A stretch of 64,000 bases of DNA from Bradyrhizobium sp. RP6 (GTDB lineage: Bacteria > Pseudomonadota > Alphaproteobacteria > Rhizobiales > Xanthobacteraceae): assembly GCF_003837805.1 (NCBI RefSeq), contig NZ_RQIT01000009.1, forward strand, positions 62,001-126,000, given 5' to 3'. Made by a program: the position numbers and the translations under genes. Below, piece after piece: positions 24,749 through 33,484 of this stretch (its first letter is position 1; every line of letters begins with the position of its first letter). Under the pieces are notes generated by a model. That model saw nothing but the letters and a program-made list of their open reading frames with translations, did not search any database and had not been told where the DNA came from.

Positions 24749-25486
24749 ATGTCCGGCCCTATCGTCAAGATCTCCGGCCTGAACAAATGGTACGGCGAAT
24801 TCCACGTGCTGCGTGACATCGATCTGGCGGTCAATAAGGGTGAGCGCATCGTGATCTGCGGGCCCTCGGGCTCGGGCAAGTCGACCTTGATCCGCTGCAT
24901 CAATGCGCTGGAGGAGTTCCAGGAGGGCGAGATCGTCGTCGACGGCATCGAGCTCGGTCCCAACCTCAAGCACGTGGACGCCGTGCGCCGCGAAGTCGGC
25001 ATGGTGTTCCAGAGCTTCAATCTGTTTCCGCATCTGACCGTGCTCGACAATTGCACGCTGGCGCCGATCTGGGTCCGCAACATCCCAAAGAAGGATGCCG
25101 AGGCGGCCGCGATGAAATTCCTCGAGCGGGTCAAGATCCCGCACCAAGCCAACAAGTTTCCGGGGCAGATGTCCGGCGGCCAGCAGCAGCGCGTCGCGAT
25201 CGCCCGTGCGCTGACCATGAACCCGAAGGTGATGCTGTTCGACGAGCCGACCTCGGCGCTCGACCCCGAGATGGTCAAGGAGGTCCTCGACACCATGGTC
25301 GACCTCGCCGAGGAGGGCATGACCATGCTGGTCGTCACTCACGAGATGGGATTTGCCCGCGAGGTCGCCAACCGCGTGGTGTTCATGGACGCCGGCCAGA
25401 TCATCGAGGCGAACACGCCGAGGGAGTTCTTCGCCGCCCCGCAGCATGCCCGCACGAAACTGTTCCTCAGCCAGATCCTGCGGTGA
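24749..25486 (+). CDS. aapP: General L-amino acid ABC transporter, ATP-binding protein
   Basis: A 245-residue ATPase. ATG 24749 has GAGGT at the right distance; the longer frame upstream is an artefact inside aapM. Walker A GPSGSGKST (38-46), Q loop in VGMVFQSFNLFPHLTVLDN, signature MSGGQQQR, Walker B VMLFDEPTSALD and the switch histidine in VVTHEMG are all intact. Closest to the polar amino acid (GlnQ/AapP) class. It ends the aap operon. About 100 bases later, a TPR/glycosyltransferase gene starts with a TTG. Confidence 0.95.
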   Translation: MSGPIVKISGLNKWYGEFHVLRDIDLAVNKGERIVICGPSGSGKSTLIRCINALEEFQEGEIVVDGIELGPNLKHVDAVRREVGMVFQSFNLFPHLTVLDNCTLAPIWVRNIPKKDAEAAAMKFLERVKIPHQANKFPGQMSGGQQQRVAIARALTMNPKVMLFDEPTSALDPEMVKEVLDTMVDLAEEGMTMLVVTHEMGFAREVANRVVFMDAGQIIEANTPREFFAAPQHARTKLFLSQILR

Positions 25487-25587
25487 GCACACGCAATCCG
25501 GTGGCCTCGCCGGTCTGACTGCCCGCGCAAGCTTGGCACCATGCGAATCAGCTCGTCTCTTTCCGAACCATCCTCCGGAGAGAAACT

Positions 25588-27828
25588 TTGCAGAGCAGTC
25601 TCGGCGCGCGCGCATACCAGAACGCGCGATTGCAGAAGAAGTTGAGGAAGCAGGCGGACGCCGTCATGTCCTTCGCGATCGAGGCACTCGGGCAGGGCCG
25701 ACTTGCCGAGGCCGAGGAACTCTGCCGCGAGATTTTGAAGGAGGTTCCGGATCATTTCCACGCCACGCACCTGCTCGGCTTGCGCGCGTTCGACGGCGGC
25801 CGGCTCGATGAGGCGGAATTCCTGCTCGAACGTGCGGTTGCGCTAGAGCCGCGTTCGCCCGATGCCCATGGCAATCTCGGGGCCGTGTATTTCGCGGTCG
25901 AGAAATTTCAGGACGCCCGCGCATGTCAGGAGAAAGCCATTGCGCTGAAGCCGAATTGTCCCATCACCCTGACCAATCTCGGCAATACGCTGCTGCACAT
26001 CGGTCTTGGCGAAGACGCGATCGGGCTGCACGAACGCGCACTCAGGCTGAAGCCGGACTATGCCGACGCATTTTGCAACCGCGGCATGGCGGAGCTGATG
26101 ACCGGCAAGTTCGAACGCGCCAAAGAGAGCTTCGATCGCGCCCTGTCGTTGCAGCCGCGTCATGCCGAGGCAATCGCCGGCAAGGGCATGGTGAGCCTCG
26201 AACTCAGGCACTTCGAGGAGGCGGCCGCCGCCTTCGACGCAGCGCTAGCGATCAAGCCGGGGTCATCGAGGATTCTGCTGCAGCGCGGACGGCTCAATTT
26301 AAGCCGGTCTCGGCTGGAGCAGGCGGCCGCGGACCTCGATGCCGCGCTGGCACAATCGCCACGTCTCGAGCTCGCGCTGTGCTGGAGGGCGCAAATCGAC
26401 ATCCTGGTGGGGAACACGGCGCGGGCGATGGTGGGCGTCAAGACGCTGCTGGAGGTCAATCCGCGATCCGAGATGGGATTGGCGCTCCTTGCGGCTTGCC
26501 ATGTGAACCAGGGAGACATCGCGACTGCGCTCGAGCATCTCGATGCGGCGCTGGAGATCGCGCCGGACTTTCCGGAGGCGATCGGATACAAGATCTTCGT
26601 GCTGGATTATCTGCCGCAGGCCGACTTCGTAGCCCAGCAGGCGGCGCGACGATACTGGTGGGATGCGATCGGCGCCAAGCTTCCGCGAAGGACGCCGGCG
26701 CTGCGCAATCTCGATCCGGACCGGCGGATCGTGATCGGCTATGTCGCGTCCGAATTCAGGCGCCACTCTGCAGCGTACTCCCTGTTGCCGGTGCTGCGCC
26801 ATCACGATCACGCCAGGTTCAAGATCGTCTGCTATTCCTGCTGGCCGTCGCAGGACGAGATGACCGAACGGTTCAAGCCTTTGGCGGACGTCTGGGTCGA
26901 TGCCGCGCAGCTTTCGGACGACGAACTGGCCGATCGCATCCAGGCCGATGGCATCGATATTCTGATCGACGTGTCGGGGCATACGACCGGCAGCAGGCTC
27001 CACGTCTTTGCCCGCAAGCCTGCGCCCATCCAGGTCACGGGTTTCGGGCATGCCACCGGGACCGGGCTTCAGACCATGGACTACGTGCTCGCGGATCCGG
27101 TCTTCATCCCGCCATCCGCGCGCCATCTGCTGGCTGAGAAGGTTCACGATCTGCCGTGCCTGATCACGATCGATCCCATCCTGGATGCGCAGCCTTCGGA
27201 GCTCCCCATGCTCCGCAACGGCCACGTGACCTTCGGCGTATTCAACCGCATCTTCAAGATCTCGGACGAGGCCATCGGTGTGTGGTCGAAGGTGATGCGC
27301 ACGGTGACCGGATCGAAGATCATCATCAAGAACGGACTGCTGGACGATCCCATGCTGCGCGACCGCCTGATTGCGCGGTTCGTCGAACAGGGTATCGCCG
27401 AAGACAACGTCGTCTGCATGGGCTCGACCCCGCGCGAGGAGCATCTGCGGGCTTTTGCTGATGTCGACATTTCGCTGGATACCTTCCCGCAAAACGGCGG
27501 CATCAGCACCTGGGAATCGCTCTATGCCGGCGTTCCCGTCGTCGCCAAGCTCGGGAGCGGCGCCTCGTCGCGCGCCGGCGGGTCGATCCTTTCTGCCGTG
27601 GGTCTTGGCGACTGGGTCGCCGAGGATGACGACGGCTATGCCGCACTCGCCTGCAAATATGCGGCGCAGCCCGCCCATCTGGCGAAGCTGCGCGCAGAAT
27701 TGCCGGCCCGGATCGCAGCCTCGCCTGCCGGCAATGTCGAGACCTACACGCGCAAGGTCGAGGCGGGGTATCGCCAGTTCTGGCGGGACTATTGCGTCGC
27801 GGCCCCGGAAGGCGGGGACGTAGCGTAG
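25588..27828 (+). CDS. TPR-repeat O-GlcNAc-transferase-like (GT41/SPINDLY) protein, copy 1
   Basis: A 746-residue cytoplasmic protein. Residues about 40-350 are tandem tetratricopeptide repeats (for example ALKPNCPITLTNLGNTLLHI, LKPDYADAFCNRGMAELMTG); about 370-730 is the GT41 catalytic part with IGYVASEFRRHSAAYSLLPV, DVSGHTTGSRLHVFARKPAP, QVTGFGHATGTGLQTMDYVL and DTFPQNGGISTWESLYAGVP. GT41 enzymes attach a sugar from a UDP or GDP donor to protein side chains, the TPRs choosing targets. Bacterial members often modify adhesins or flagellar and other surface proteins, but no such partner is nearby. The start is TTG with GGAGAG upstream, a context repeated in the paralogue, which supports it. 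Confidence 0.85.
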   Translation: MQSSLGARAYQNARLQKKLRKQADAVMSFAIEALGQGRLAEAEELCREILKEVPDHFHATHLLGLRAFDGGRLDEAEFLLERAVALEPRSPDAHGNLGAVYFAVEKFQDARACQEKAIALKPNCPITLTNLGNTLLHIGLGEDAIGLHERALRLKPDYADAFCNRGMAELMTGKFERAKESFDRALSLQPRHAEAIAGKGMVSLELRHFEEAAAAFDAALAIKPGSSRILLQRGRLNLSRSRLEQAAADLDAALAQSPRLELALCWRAQIDILVGNTARAMVGVKTLLEVNPRSEMGLALLAACHVNQGDIATALEHLDAALEIAPDFPEAIGYKIFVLDYLPQADFVAQQAARRYWWDAIGAKLPRRTPALRNLDPDRRIVIGYVASEFRRHSAAYSLLPVLRHHDHARFKIVCYSCWPSQDEMTERFKPLADVWVDAAQLSDDELADRIQADGIDILIDVSGHTTGSRLHVFARKPAPIQVTGFGHATGTGLQTMDYVLADPVFIPPSARHLLAEKVHDLPCLITIDPILDAQPSELPMLRNGHVTFGVFNRIFKISDEAIGVWSKVMRTVTGSKIIIKNGLLDDPMLRDRLIARFVEQGIAEDNVVCMGSTPREEHLRAFADVDISLDTFPQNGGISTWESLYAGVPVVAKLGSGASSRAGGSILSAVGLGDWVAEDDDGYAALACKYAAQPAHLAKLRAELPARIAASPAGNVETYTRKVEAGYRQFWRDYCVAAPEGGDVA

Positions 27829-27949
27829 GCCGGGGCGAGTCTTGCCCCGAGCACCGGGAAACCCCGGGGCTTCGCTGCTCCAGCCGACCGGGCGGCCTTC
27901 GCGGCGAATCAGCTAGACTCTCCATGCGGCCATCCTTCGGAGAGCAACC

Positions 27950-30193
27950 TTGCAGAGCAGCGGCGCCGGCGCCCGCGCATTCCAGAACGCGCGATTGCAG
28001 AAGAAACTGGTTAAGCAGGCGGATGCCGTCATCTCCGCCGCGGCGAGCGCCTATGGCCAGGGCCGATATGCGGAGACCGAGGCGCTTTGCCGCGGGATCC
28101 TGAAGGCGCTTCCGGATCATTTCGATGCCACGCATTTGCTCGGCCTGTGCGCCCATGACGGCCGTCGCCTGGCCGAGGCGCAGCAGCTGCTCGAGCGTGC
28201 GATTGCGCTCGATCCGCGTTCGCACGAAGCCCACAGCAACCTCGCGACCGTGTACTTCGACCTGAAGAGATTCGAGGATGCGCGCAGGTGCCAGGAGAGG
28301 GCGATCGCGCTGAAGCCGAACTTTCCGCTCGCGCTGACCAATCTCGGCAATACCCTGCTGCACATGAAGCTCGCCGAGCAGGCCATCGAACTGCACGATC
28401 GCGCCATCAAGCTGAAGCCGGACTATGCCGATGCGTTCTGCAATCGGGGCATGGCCGAACTGATGATGGGCCAGTTCGACCGCGCCAGGGAGAGTTTCGA
28501 CCGCGCCCTGTTGTTTCAGCCGCGTCATGCCGAAGCGATCGCCGGCAAGGGGATGCTGAGCGTCGAGCTCCGGCACTTCGACGAGGCCGAAGCCGCGCTC
28601 GCGGCGGGACTGGCGATCAAGCCCAATTCGGCGAGGATGCTGGCCCAGCGCGGACGGCTCAACTTCGATCTGTCGCGGCTGCCGCAGGCCGCCGCGGACT
28701 TCGATGCCGCGCTGGCGCAATCGCCCACGCTCGAGCTGGCGCTGCGCGGGAAGGCGCAAGTCAACATTCTCCTGGGGAATACGGCGAAGGCGATTTCGGC
28801 CGTGAAGACCTTGCTCGAGGAAAATCCGCGCTCCGAGATCGGCATGGCACTGCTGGCGTCGTGTCATGCGAGCCAGGGAGACATCGCGACGGCGCTCGAG
28901 CATCTCGACAAGGCGCTGGAGCTCAGGCCGGACTATGCGGACGCCATCGAGCGCAAGATTTTCCTGCTGGACTACCTTTCGGAGGCCGGTTTCGCGGTCC
29001 AGCAGGCGGCGCGAAAATCCTGGTGGGATGCGGTCGGCGCCAATTTGCCGCGAAGGACGCTCGCGCCGCGGGAGCTCGATCCGGACAAGCGGATCGTGGT
29101 CGGATATGTCGCGTCTGAATTCAGGAACCACTCGGCCGCGCTCACCTTGTTGCCGGTGCTGCGCCATCATGATCACGCCAGATTCGAGATCATCTGCTAT
29201 TCCTGCTTTCCGTTGCCGGATGAGATGACCGAACGCTTCAAGCCTTTGGCGGACGTCTGGGTCGACGCCGGACAGCTCTCGGACGACGAGCTGGCCGATC
29301 GTATTCAGGCCGACAAGGTCGATGTGCTGATCGACGTATCAGGCCACACGACCGGCAACAGGCTCCATGTGTTTGCCCGGAAGCCCGCGCCCATCCAGGT
29401 CACGGGTTTCGGACATGCGACGGGAACCGGCCTTCAGACCATGGACTACGTGCTCGCCGATCCGGTCTTCATTCCGCATTCGGCGCGCTATCTGCTGGCC
29501 GAGAAGGTTCACGATCTGCCATGCCTGATCACGATCGAGCCGGTGCTGGACGTGCCGCCGTCCGAGCTGCCCGTGCTCCGCAACGGCCATGTGACCTTCG
29601 GCGTGTTCAACCGCATCTACAAGATCTCGGACGAGGCCATCCTTGTGTGGTCGAAGGTGATGCGCGAGGTGTCCGGATCGAAGATCATCATCAAGCACGG
29701 ACTGCTTGACGATCCCTTGCTGCGTGACAGCCTGATCGCGCGGTTCGTGGCGCATGGAATCGCCGCAGAGAATATCACCTGCATGGGCTCGACCTCGCGC
29801 CACGAGCATCTGCTGGCCTTCGCGCAGGTCGACATCTCGCTCGATACCTTCCCGCAAAACGGCGGCATCAGCACGTGGGAATCGCTCTATGCGGGCGTTC
29901 CGGTCGTCGCCAAGCTCGGCAACGGCGCCTCGTCGCGCGCCGGCGGCTCCATCGTGGCGGCCGTGGGTCTCGAGGACTGGGTCGCCGAGGACGACGAGGG
30001 TTACGCCGCGATCGCGTGCAGATATGCGGCGCAGCCCGCCCATCTGGCGAAGCTGCGGGCGGAACTGCCGGCTAGAATCGCGGCCTCGGCCGCCGGCAAT
30101 GTCGAGATCTACACGCGCAAGGTCGAGGCTGGCTATCGGCAGTTCTGGCGCGACTATTGTGCCGCGGCCTCGGAACGCGGCGAAGTCGCATAA
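27950..30193 (+). CDS. TPR-repeat O-GlcNAc-transferase-like (GT41/SPINDLY) protein, copy 2
   Basis: A 747-residue paralogue of the gene immediately upstream, aligning end to end with few gaps. TPRs span about residues 40-350 (LKPNFPLALTNLGNTLLHMK), and the GT41 domain retains VSGHTTGNRLHVFARKPAP, FGHATGTGLQTMDYVLADP and DTFPQNGGISTWESLYAGVP, so both copies look catalytically competent. Divergence is greatest in the TPR half (for example LLFQPRH against LSLQPRH, AEAALAAGLAIKP against AAAFDAALAIKP), as expected if the two recognise different targets. It uses the same TTG start with GGAGAG. It converges with cysK about 60 bases downstream. Confidence 0.85.
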   Translation: MQSSGAGARAFQNARLQKKLVKQADAVISAAASAYGQGRYAETEALCRGILKALPDHFDATHLLGLCAHDGRRLAEAQQLLERAIALDPRSHEAHSNLATVYFDLKRFEDARRCQERAIALKPNFPLALTNLGNTLLHMKLAEQAIELHDRAIKLKPDYADAFCNRGMAELMMGQFDRARESFDRALLFQPRHAEAIAGKGMLSVELRHFDEAEAALAAGLAIKPNSARMLAQRGRLNFDLSRLPQAAADFDAALAQSPTLELALRGKAQVNILLGNTAKAISAVKTLLEENPRSEIGMALLASCHASQGDIATALEHLDKALELRPDYADAIERKIFLLDYLSEAGFAVQQAARKSWWDAVGANLPRRTLAPRELDPDKRIVVGYVASEFRNHSAALTLLPVLRHHDHARFEIICYSCFPLPDEMTERFKPLADVWVDAGQLSDDELADRIQADKVDVLIDVSGHTTGNRLHVFARKPAPIQVTGFGHATGTGLQTMDYVLADPVFIPHSARYLLAEKVHDLPCLITIEPVLDVPPSELPVLRNGHVTFGVFNRIYKISDEAILVWSKVMREVSGSKIIIKHGLLDDPLLRDSLIARFVAHGIAAENITCMGSTSRHEHLLAFAQVDISLDTFPQNGGISTWESLYAGVPVVAKLGNGASSRAGGSIVAAVGLEDWVAEDDEGYAAIACRYAAQPAHLAKLRAELPARIAASAAGNVEIYTRKVEAGYRQFWRDYCAAASERGEVA

Positions 30194-30252
30194 GCGTACC
30201 GAGCTGGGGATGCCTTGCGGCGCGCCTCGCCGACGTAGGATTGCTGCGATGG

Positions 30253-31287
30253 TTAGACGAAGGGCGGCTTGATGTTGCTGCGCTTCTCCAGCCACTCAGG
30301 CACCGGCAGGTTCTTGGCCCGCATGAAGTCCGCATTGAACAGCTTCGACAGGTAGCGGCTGCCGGAATCGCACAGCACGGTGACGATCGTCTTTCCAGGC
30401 CCGAGCTGCTTGGCAAGGCGCATCGCGCCGACGACGTTGATGCCGGTCGAGCCGCCGAGGCACAAGCCTTCATGCTGCAGCAGCTCGTAGATCGCGCTGA
30501 CGGCTTCGGCATCGGGAATGAGATGGGTATCGTCGACCTTGGCTGTCTCGACGATCGCCGTGGCGCGGTTGAGGCCGATGCCCTCGGTGATCGAGCCGCC
30601 GGGCGTCGCCTTGGCCTCACCGGTCCTGAAATATTCGTACATGCCAGCGCCGTGCGGATCGGCGCAGGCGATGCGGATGTTCGTGTTCTTCTCTTTCAGA
30701 TAGCGGCTGACGCCGGCCAGCGTGCCGCCGCTGCCGACCGAGCAGACGAAGCCGTCGACCTTGCCGCCAGTCTGCTCCCAGATCTCGGGGCCGGTGGATT
30801 CGTAATGCGCCTTGGCATTGTCCAGATTGTTCCACTGATCGGCAAACAGTACGCCGTTCGGCTCGGTCTTGCGCAGCTCGTCGGCGAGCCGCCGGCCGAC
30901 ATGCTGGTAGTTGTTGGGATTGGCATAGGGCAGGGCCGGCACCTCGATCAGCTCGGCGCCGCACAGCTTCAGAAAGTCCTTCTTTTCCTGGCTCTGCGTC
31001 TCCGGGATCACGATCAGGGTGCGGTAGCCGCGCGCGCTCGCCACGACCGCGAGGCCGATGCCGGTATTGCCGGCGGTCGCTTCCACCACGAGCCCGCCGG
31101 GCTTGAGCTCGCCGCGCTTCTCCGCCTCCAGGATCATCCATTTGCCGGCGCGGTCCTTGACCGACTGGCCCGGATTCATGAACTCGGCCTTGCCGAGAAT
31201 GGTGCATCCGGTCAGTTCCGAGGCGCGCTTCAGCTTGATCAGCGGGGTGTTGCCGATGGCTTCGACAACGTCATTTCGAATGGTCAT
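30253..31287 (-). CDS. cysK: Cysteine synthase A (O-acetylserine sulfhydrylase)
   Basis: A PLP fold-type II enzyme of about 344 residues from the ATG at 31287 (an in-frame ATG at 31302 adds five residues; neither has a strong ribosome-binding site). Family blocks are IGNTPLIKL, SVKDRAG with the PLP lysine (Lys about 44), TAGNTGIGLA, and the phosphate-cup GSGGTLAGVSRYLKE; CDSGSRYLSKLFN near the C-terminus is typical of CysK. It makes L-cysteine from O-acetylserine and sulfide. With about 20 extra C-terminal residues it is slightly longer than E. coli CysK. It stands alone on the minus strand. Confidence 0.9.
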   Translation of the reverse strand: MTIRNDVVEAIGNTPLIKLKRASELTGCTILGKAEFMNPGQSVKDRAGKWMILEAEKRGELKPGGLVVEATAGNTGIGLAVVASARGYRTLIVIPETQSQEKKDFLKLCGAELIEVPALPYANPNNYQHVGRRLADELRKTEPNGVLFADQWNNLDNAKAHYESTGPEIWEQTGGKVDGFVCSVGSGGTLAGVSRYLKEKNTNIRIACADPHGAGMYEYFRTGEAKATPGGSITEGIGLNRATAIVETAKVDDTHLIPDAEAVSAIYELLQHEGLCLGGSTGINVVGAMRLAKQLGPGKTIVTVLCDSGSRYLSKLFNADFMRAKNLPVPEWLEKRSNIKPPFV

Positions 31288-31302
31288 GTCAGGGGAAATC
31301 AC

Positions 31303-32017
31303 TACAAGGGGTTGATCAGCTTTGGCCAGAACCTAGTGCCTGGGAGCCCAAAGGGGAAGGCTTTTGCGCTGCGGCGAACCGGACCGAAACGCCCGCTCAG
31401 ACGGTGATATTCCGAGAGGCGAGTGCGGCGATGATGCGCTCGGGCGCGAGGCCGGATATCGGTAGGAGGAAATGACCGAACTCCGTCAGAGCACGGAACG
31501 ATGACGCTCGTCATGAGCGGTCTTGCGAGCAATTTTTGCCATGGGCGAGACGGGTCGAGTTCGCAGCATGGGCAGCGTGTGGAAAGCCGACGAAATATCG
31601 GCACGATGGACGGCTTGGCTTTCGGCAAATTGACGATCTTGTGAGGCGACCAGAGGACGCGACCGGGCCGAAGCCGCGTGATGCAGTCGGATCGAGGGGC
31701 TCAGCACCGGGGTGTGGCAGCAATACCACATGAAATCTTGGTAAGCTTGATCAGGCTTCCCGACGTTTCGTATTGAGAAAAATCACTGCGAGACAGGCAC
31801 ATTTTGTACCCTTGTCACTTCGCTGCCCGCTCATTGGCACGGGCATCTCGCAACTGCGGCACTGTCCCCCTGTTCCGCGTCCGGCTAGTATGAAGCTCAA
31901 GGTTCCGCAGAAAGCATCGCCTGTGAACGAGTTGCCAAAAGCCCCCCGACCGTCCTGCCGCGAATCGGCTAATCCGGCTGCGCGGTGGCGGCTCGATCTG
32001 CCCGGCGGGGGGTGGAT
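31303..32017. other. Intergenic region between cysK and the efflux operon
   Basis: About 700 bases with no convincing gene. Frames on both strands are low in homology and codon bias. A perfect-looking ribosome-binding site TAGGAGG precedes an ATG at 31472, but the frame stops after 10 codons. Divergent promoters for cysK and the efflux operon must lie here. No regulator gene for the pump is present. Confidence 0.4.
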
Positions 32018-33484
32018 GTGACACAGCATGTTCCGGCGATCGCCGTACGGCGGTCTCTAGGGTCTGCATTTCGGGCGCGTTGGCTTGCGGTACTGTGCCT
32101 CACCATAGGCTCGGGTGGTTGTGTGCTGACCCAGGATCTTCCCGATCCCGCGCTCGACGTTCCCACGCAGTACAAATATGCGGGCAAGCGTGATGCGCCG
32201 CCGTCGCTGGATTGGTGGCGCGGCTTCCGTTCAACCGAGCTGACGCAGCTGATGGAAGAGGCGCAGACCGTCAACCTCGACATCGCCGCCGCCGTTTCGC
32301 GCATCGTCCAAGCCGATGCCCAGGCGCGGCAGGCGGGCGCGGCGCTGCTGCCGAGCCTGTCCACAGCCGGCTCGGAAACCTATTCGCGCACCTCGGGTTC
32401 GAGCGCTTCCGGTCTGTCCATCGGCGGGCGCGAGGTCGTCAATTATTCGGCCTCGCTCAGCGCGAGCTATCAGCTCGACTTCTGGGGTCAGAACCGCGAC
32501 GCGCTGCAGACGGCGGAGGAGACCGCGAATGCCAACCGCTTCGATCGCGACACTGTCGCACTGACGACGCTCGCAGCGGTCGCCAACGCCTATTTCCAGG
32601 TGCTGGCCTCGCAGGATCGCATCAGGACCTCACAGCGCAACATCGCGAGCGCGCAGCGCATCCTCGATGCGGTCAGGGAGCGCCGCAAGGCCGGTACCGG
32701 CACTGATCTCGATGTCGCGCAGCAAGAGAGCGTGCTTGCGAACCAGAAGGCCCTGGTGCCGCCACTGCGCCAGACGCTCGACCAGAACATCAACGCGCTC
32801 GCGGTGCTGGTCTCGCGCCCGCCGGAGAGCGTGCGCGTGCTCGGCGGCTCGCTGGACCGGATCGCGATCCCACGCGTGACGCCCGGCCTGCCGTCCGAGC
32901 TGCTGACGCAGCGCCCCGACATTCGCCGGCAGGAGGCCCAGCTCGCCTCGGCCACCGCGAATATCGGCAATGCCCGCGCGCAGTTCTTTCCGACCATCCA
33001 GCTCACCGGTAATGGCGGCTATCAGAGCTCGGCGCTTGTCTCGCTGTTCCAGCCGCACGCGGCCTTCTTCCAGCTCGTCGGCAGCGCCACGCAGCCGATC
33101 TTCGACGGCGGCAGGATCCTCGGCAATTTCGAATTTGCCAAGGCGCGGCAGGACGAGCTGCTCCAGACCTACCGCAAGACCATCGTCCAGGCCTTTGCCG
33201 ACGTCGACAATGCGCTTTTCTCGATCAAGCAGACCACGATCCGGCTGCAATTGCAGCGCGATGTCGTTGCGGCCTCGCGCCGCGCCTTCGACCTATCGGA
33301 GCAGCAATTGCGCGCCGGCACTGCCGACATCGTGACCGTGCTCAACACCCAACTGACCCTGTTCCAGGCGGAAGACGTGCTGTCGCAGGCCCAACTCGCA
33401 CGGCTTCTCGCCATCGTCAGCCTGTACCAATCGCTCGGCGGCGGTTGGGAGCCGCGAATGGAGAAACTGGTCAATGCTCTTTAA
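32018..33484 (+). CDS. RND efflux outer-membrane lipoprotein (NodT/OprM family)
   Basis: A TolC-fold outer-membrane factor of about 488 residues. The N-terminus is a lipoprotein signal ending in the lipobox CLTIGSGGC. Two outer-membrane-efflux repeats follow: WWRGFRSTELTQLMEEAQTV, YQLDFWGQNRDAL and TALAN-type helices, then LPSELLTQRPDIRRQEAQLA, the signature of the NodT/OprM subgroup, and ARAQFFPTIQLTG. GTG 32018 after GGGGGG was chosen over the earlier GTG at 31985. Its 3' end overlaps the adaptor gene by 11 bases. It should form the outer channel for the MdtABC-like pump encoded next. Confidence 0.9.
   Translation: MTQHVPAIAVRRSLGSAFRARWLAVLCLTIGSGGCVLTQDLPDPALDVPTQYKYAGKRDAPPSLDWWRGFRSTELTQLMEEAQTVNLDIAAAVSRIVQADAQARQAGAALLPSLSTAGSETYSRTSGSSASGLSIGGREVVNYSASLSASYQLDFWGQNRDALQTAEETANANRFDRDTVALTTLAAVANAYFQVLASQDRIRTSQRNIASAQRILDAVRERRKAGTGTDLDVAQQESVLANQKALVPPLRQTLDQNINALAVLVSRPPESVRVLGGSLDRIAIPRVTPGLPSELLTQRPDIRRQEAQLASATANIGNARAQFFPTIQLTGNGGYQSSALVSLFQPHAAFFQLVGSATQPIFDGGRILGNFEFAKARQDELLQTYRKTIVQAFADVDNALFSIKQTTIRLQLQRDVVAASRRAFDLSEQQLRAGTADIVTVLNTQLTLFQAEDVLSQAQLARLLAIVSLYQSLGGGWEPRMEKLVNAL

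Larger units (their letters stand above)
25543..30193 (+). repeat. Tandem duplication of a TPR-GT41 gene with its leader
   Basis: Two units, about 25543-27828 and 27904-30193, are collinear over the full coding length and share leader sequence: GCGAATCAGCT (25543 and 27904), a CCATCCTxCGGAGAG box and the TTGCAGAGCAG start (25588 and 27950). The protein copies are highly similar throughout, so a whole gene with its ribosome-binding region was duplicated and then diverged. Confidence 0.8.

Noticed and set aside
31472..31504. Ten-codon ORF after a perfect TAGGAGG
   Set aside because: The ribosome-binding site is striking, but the peptide is too short, is not followed by a coupled gene, and no attenuator-like codon run is present.
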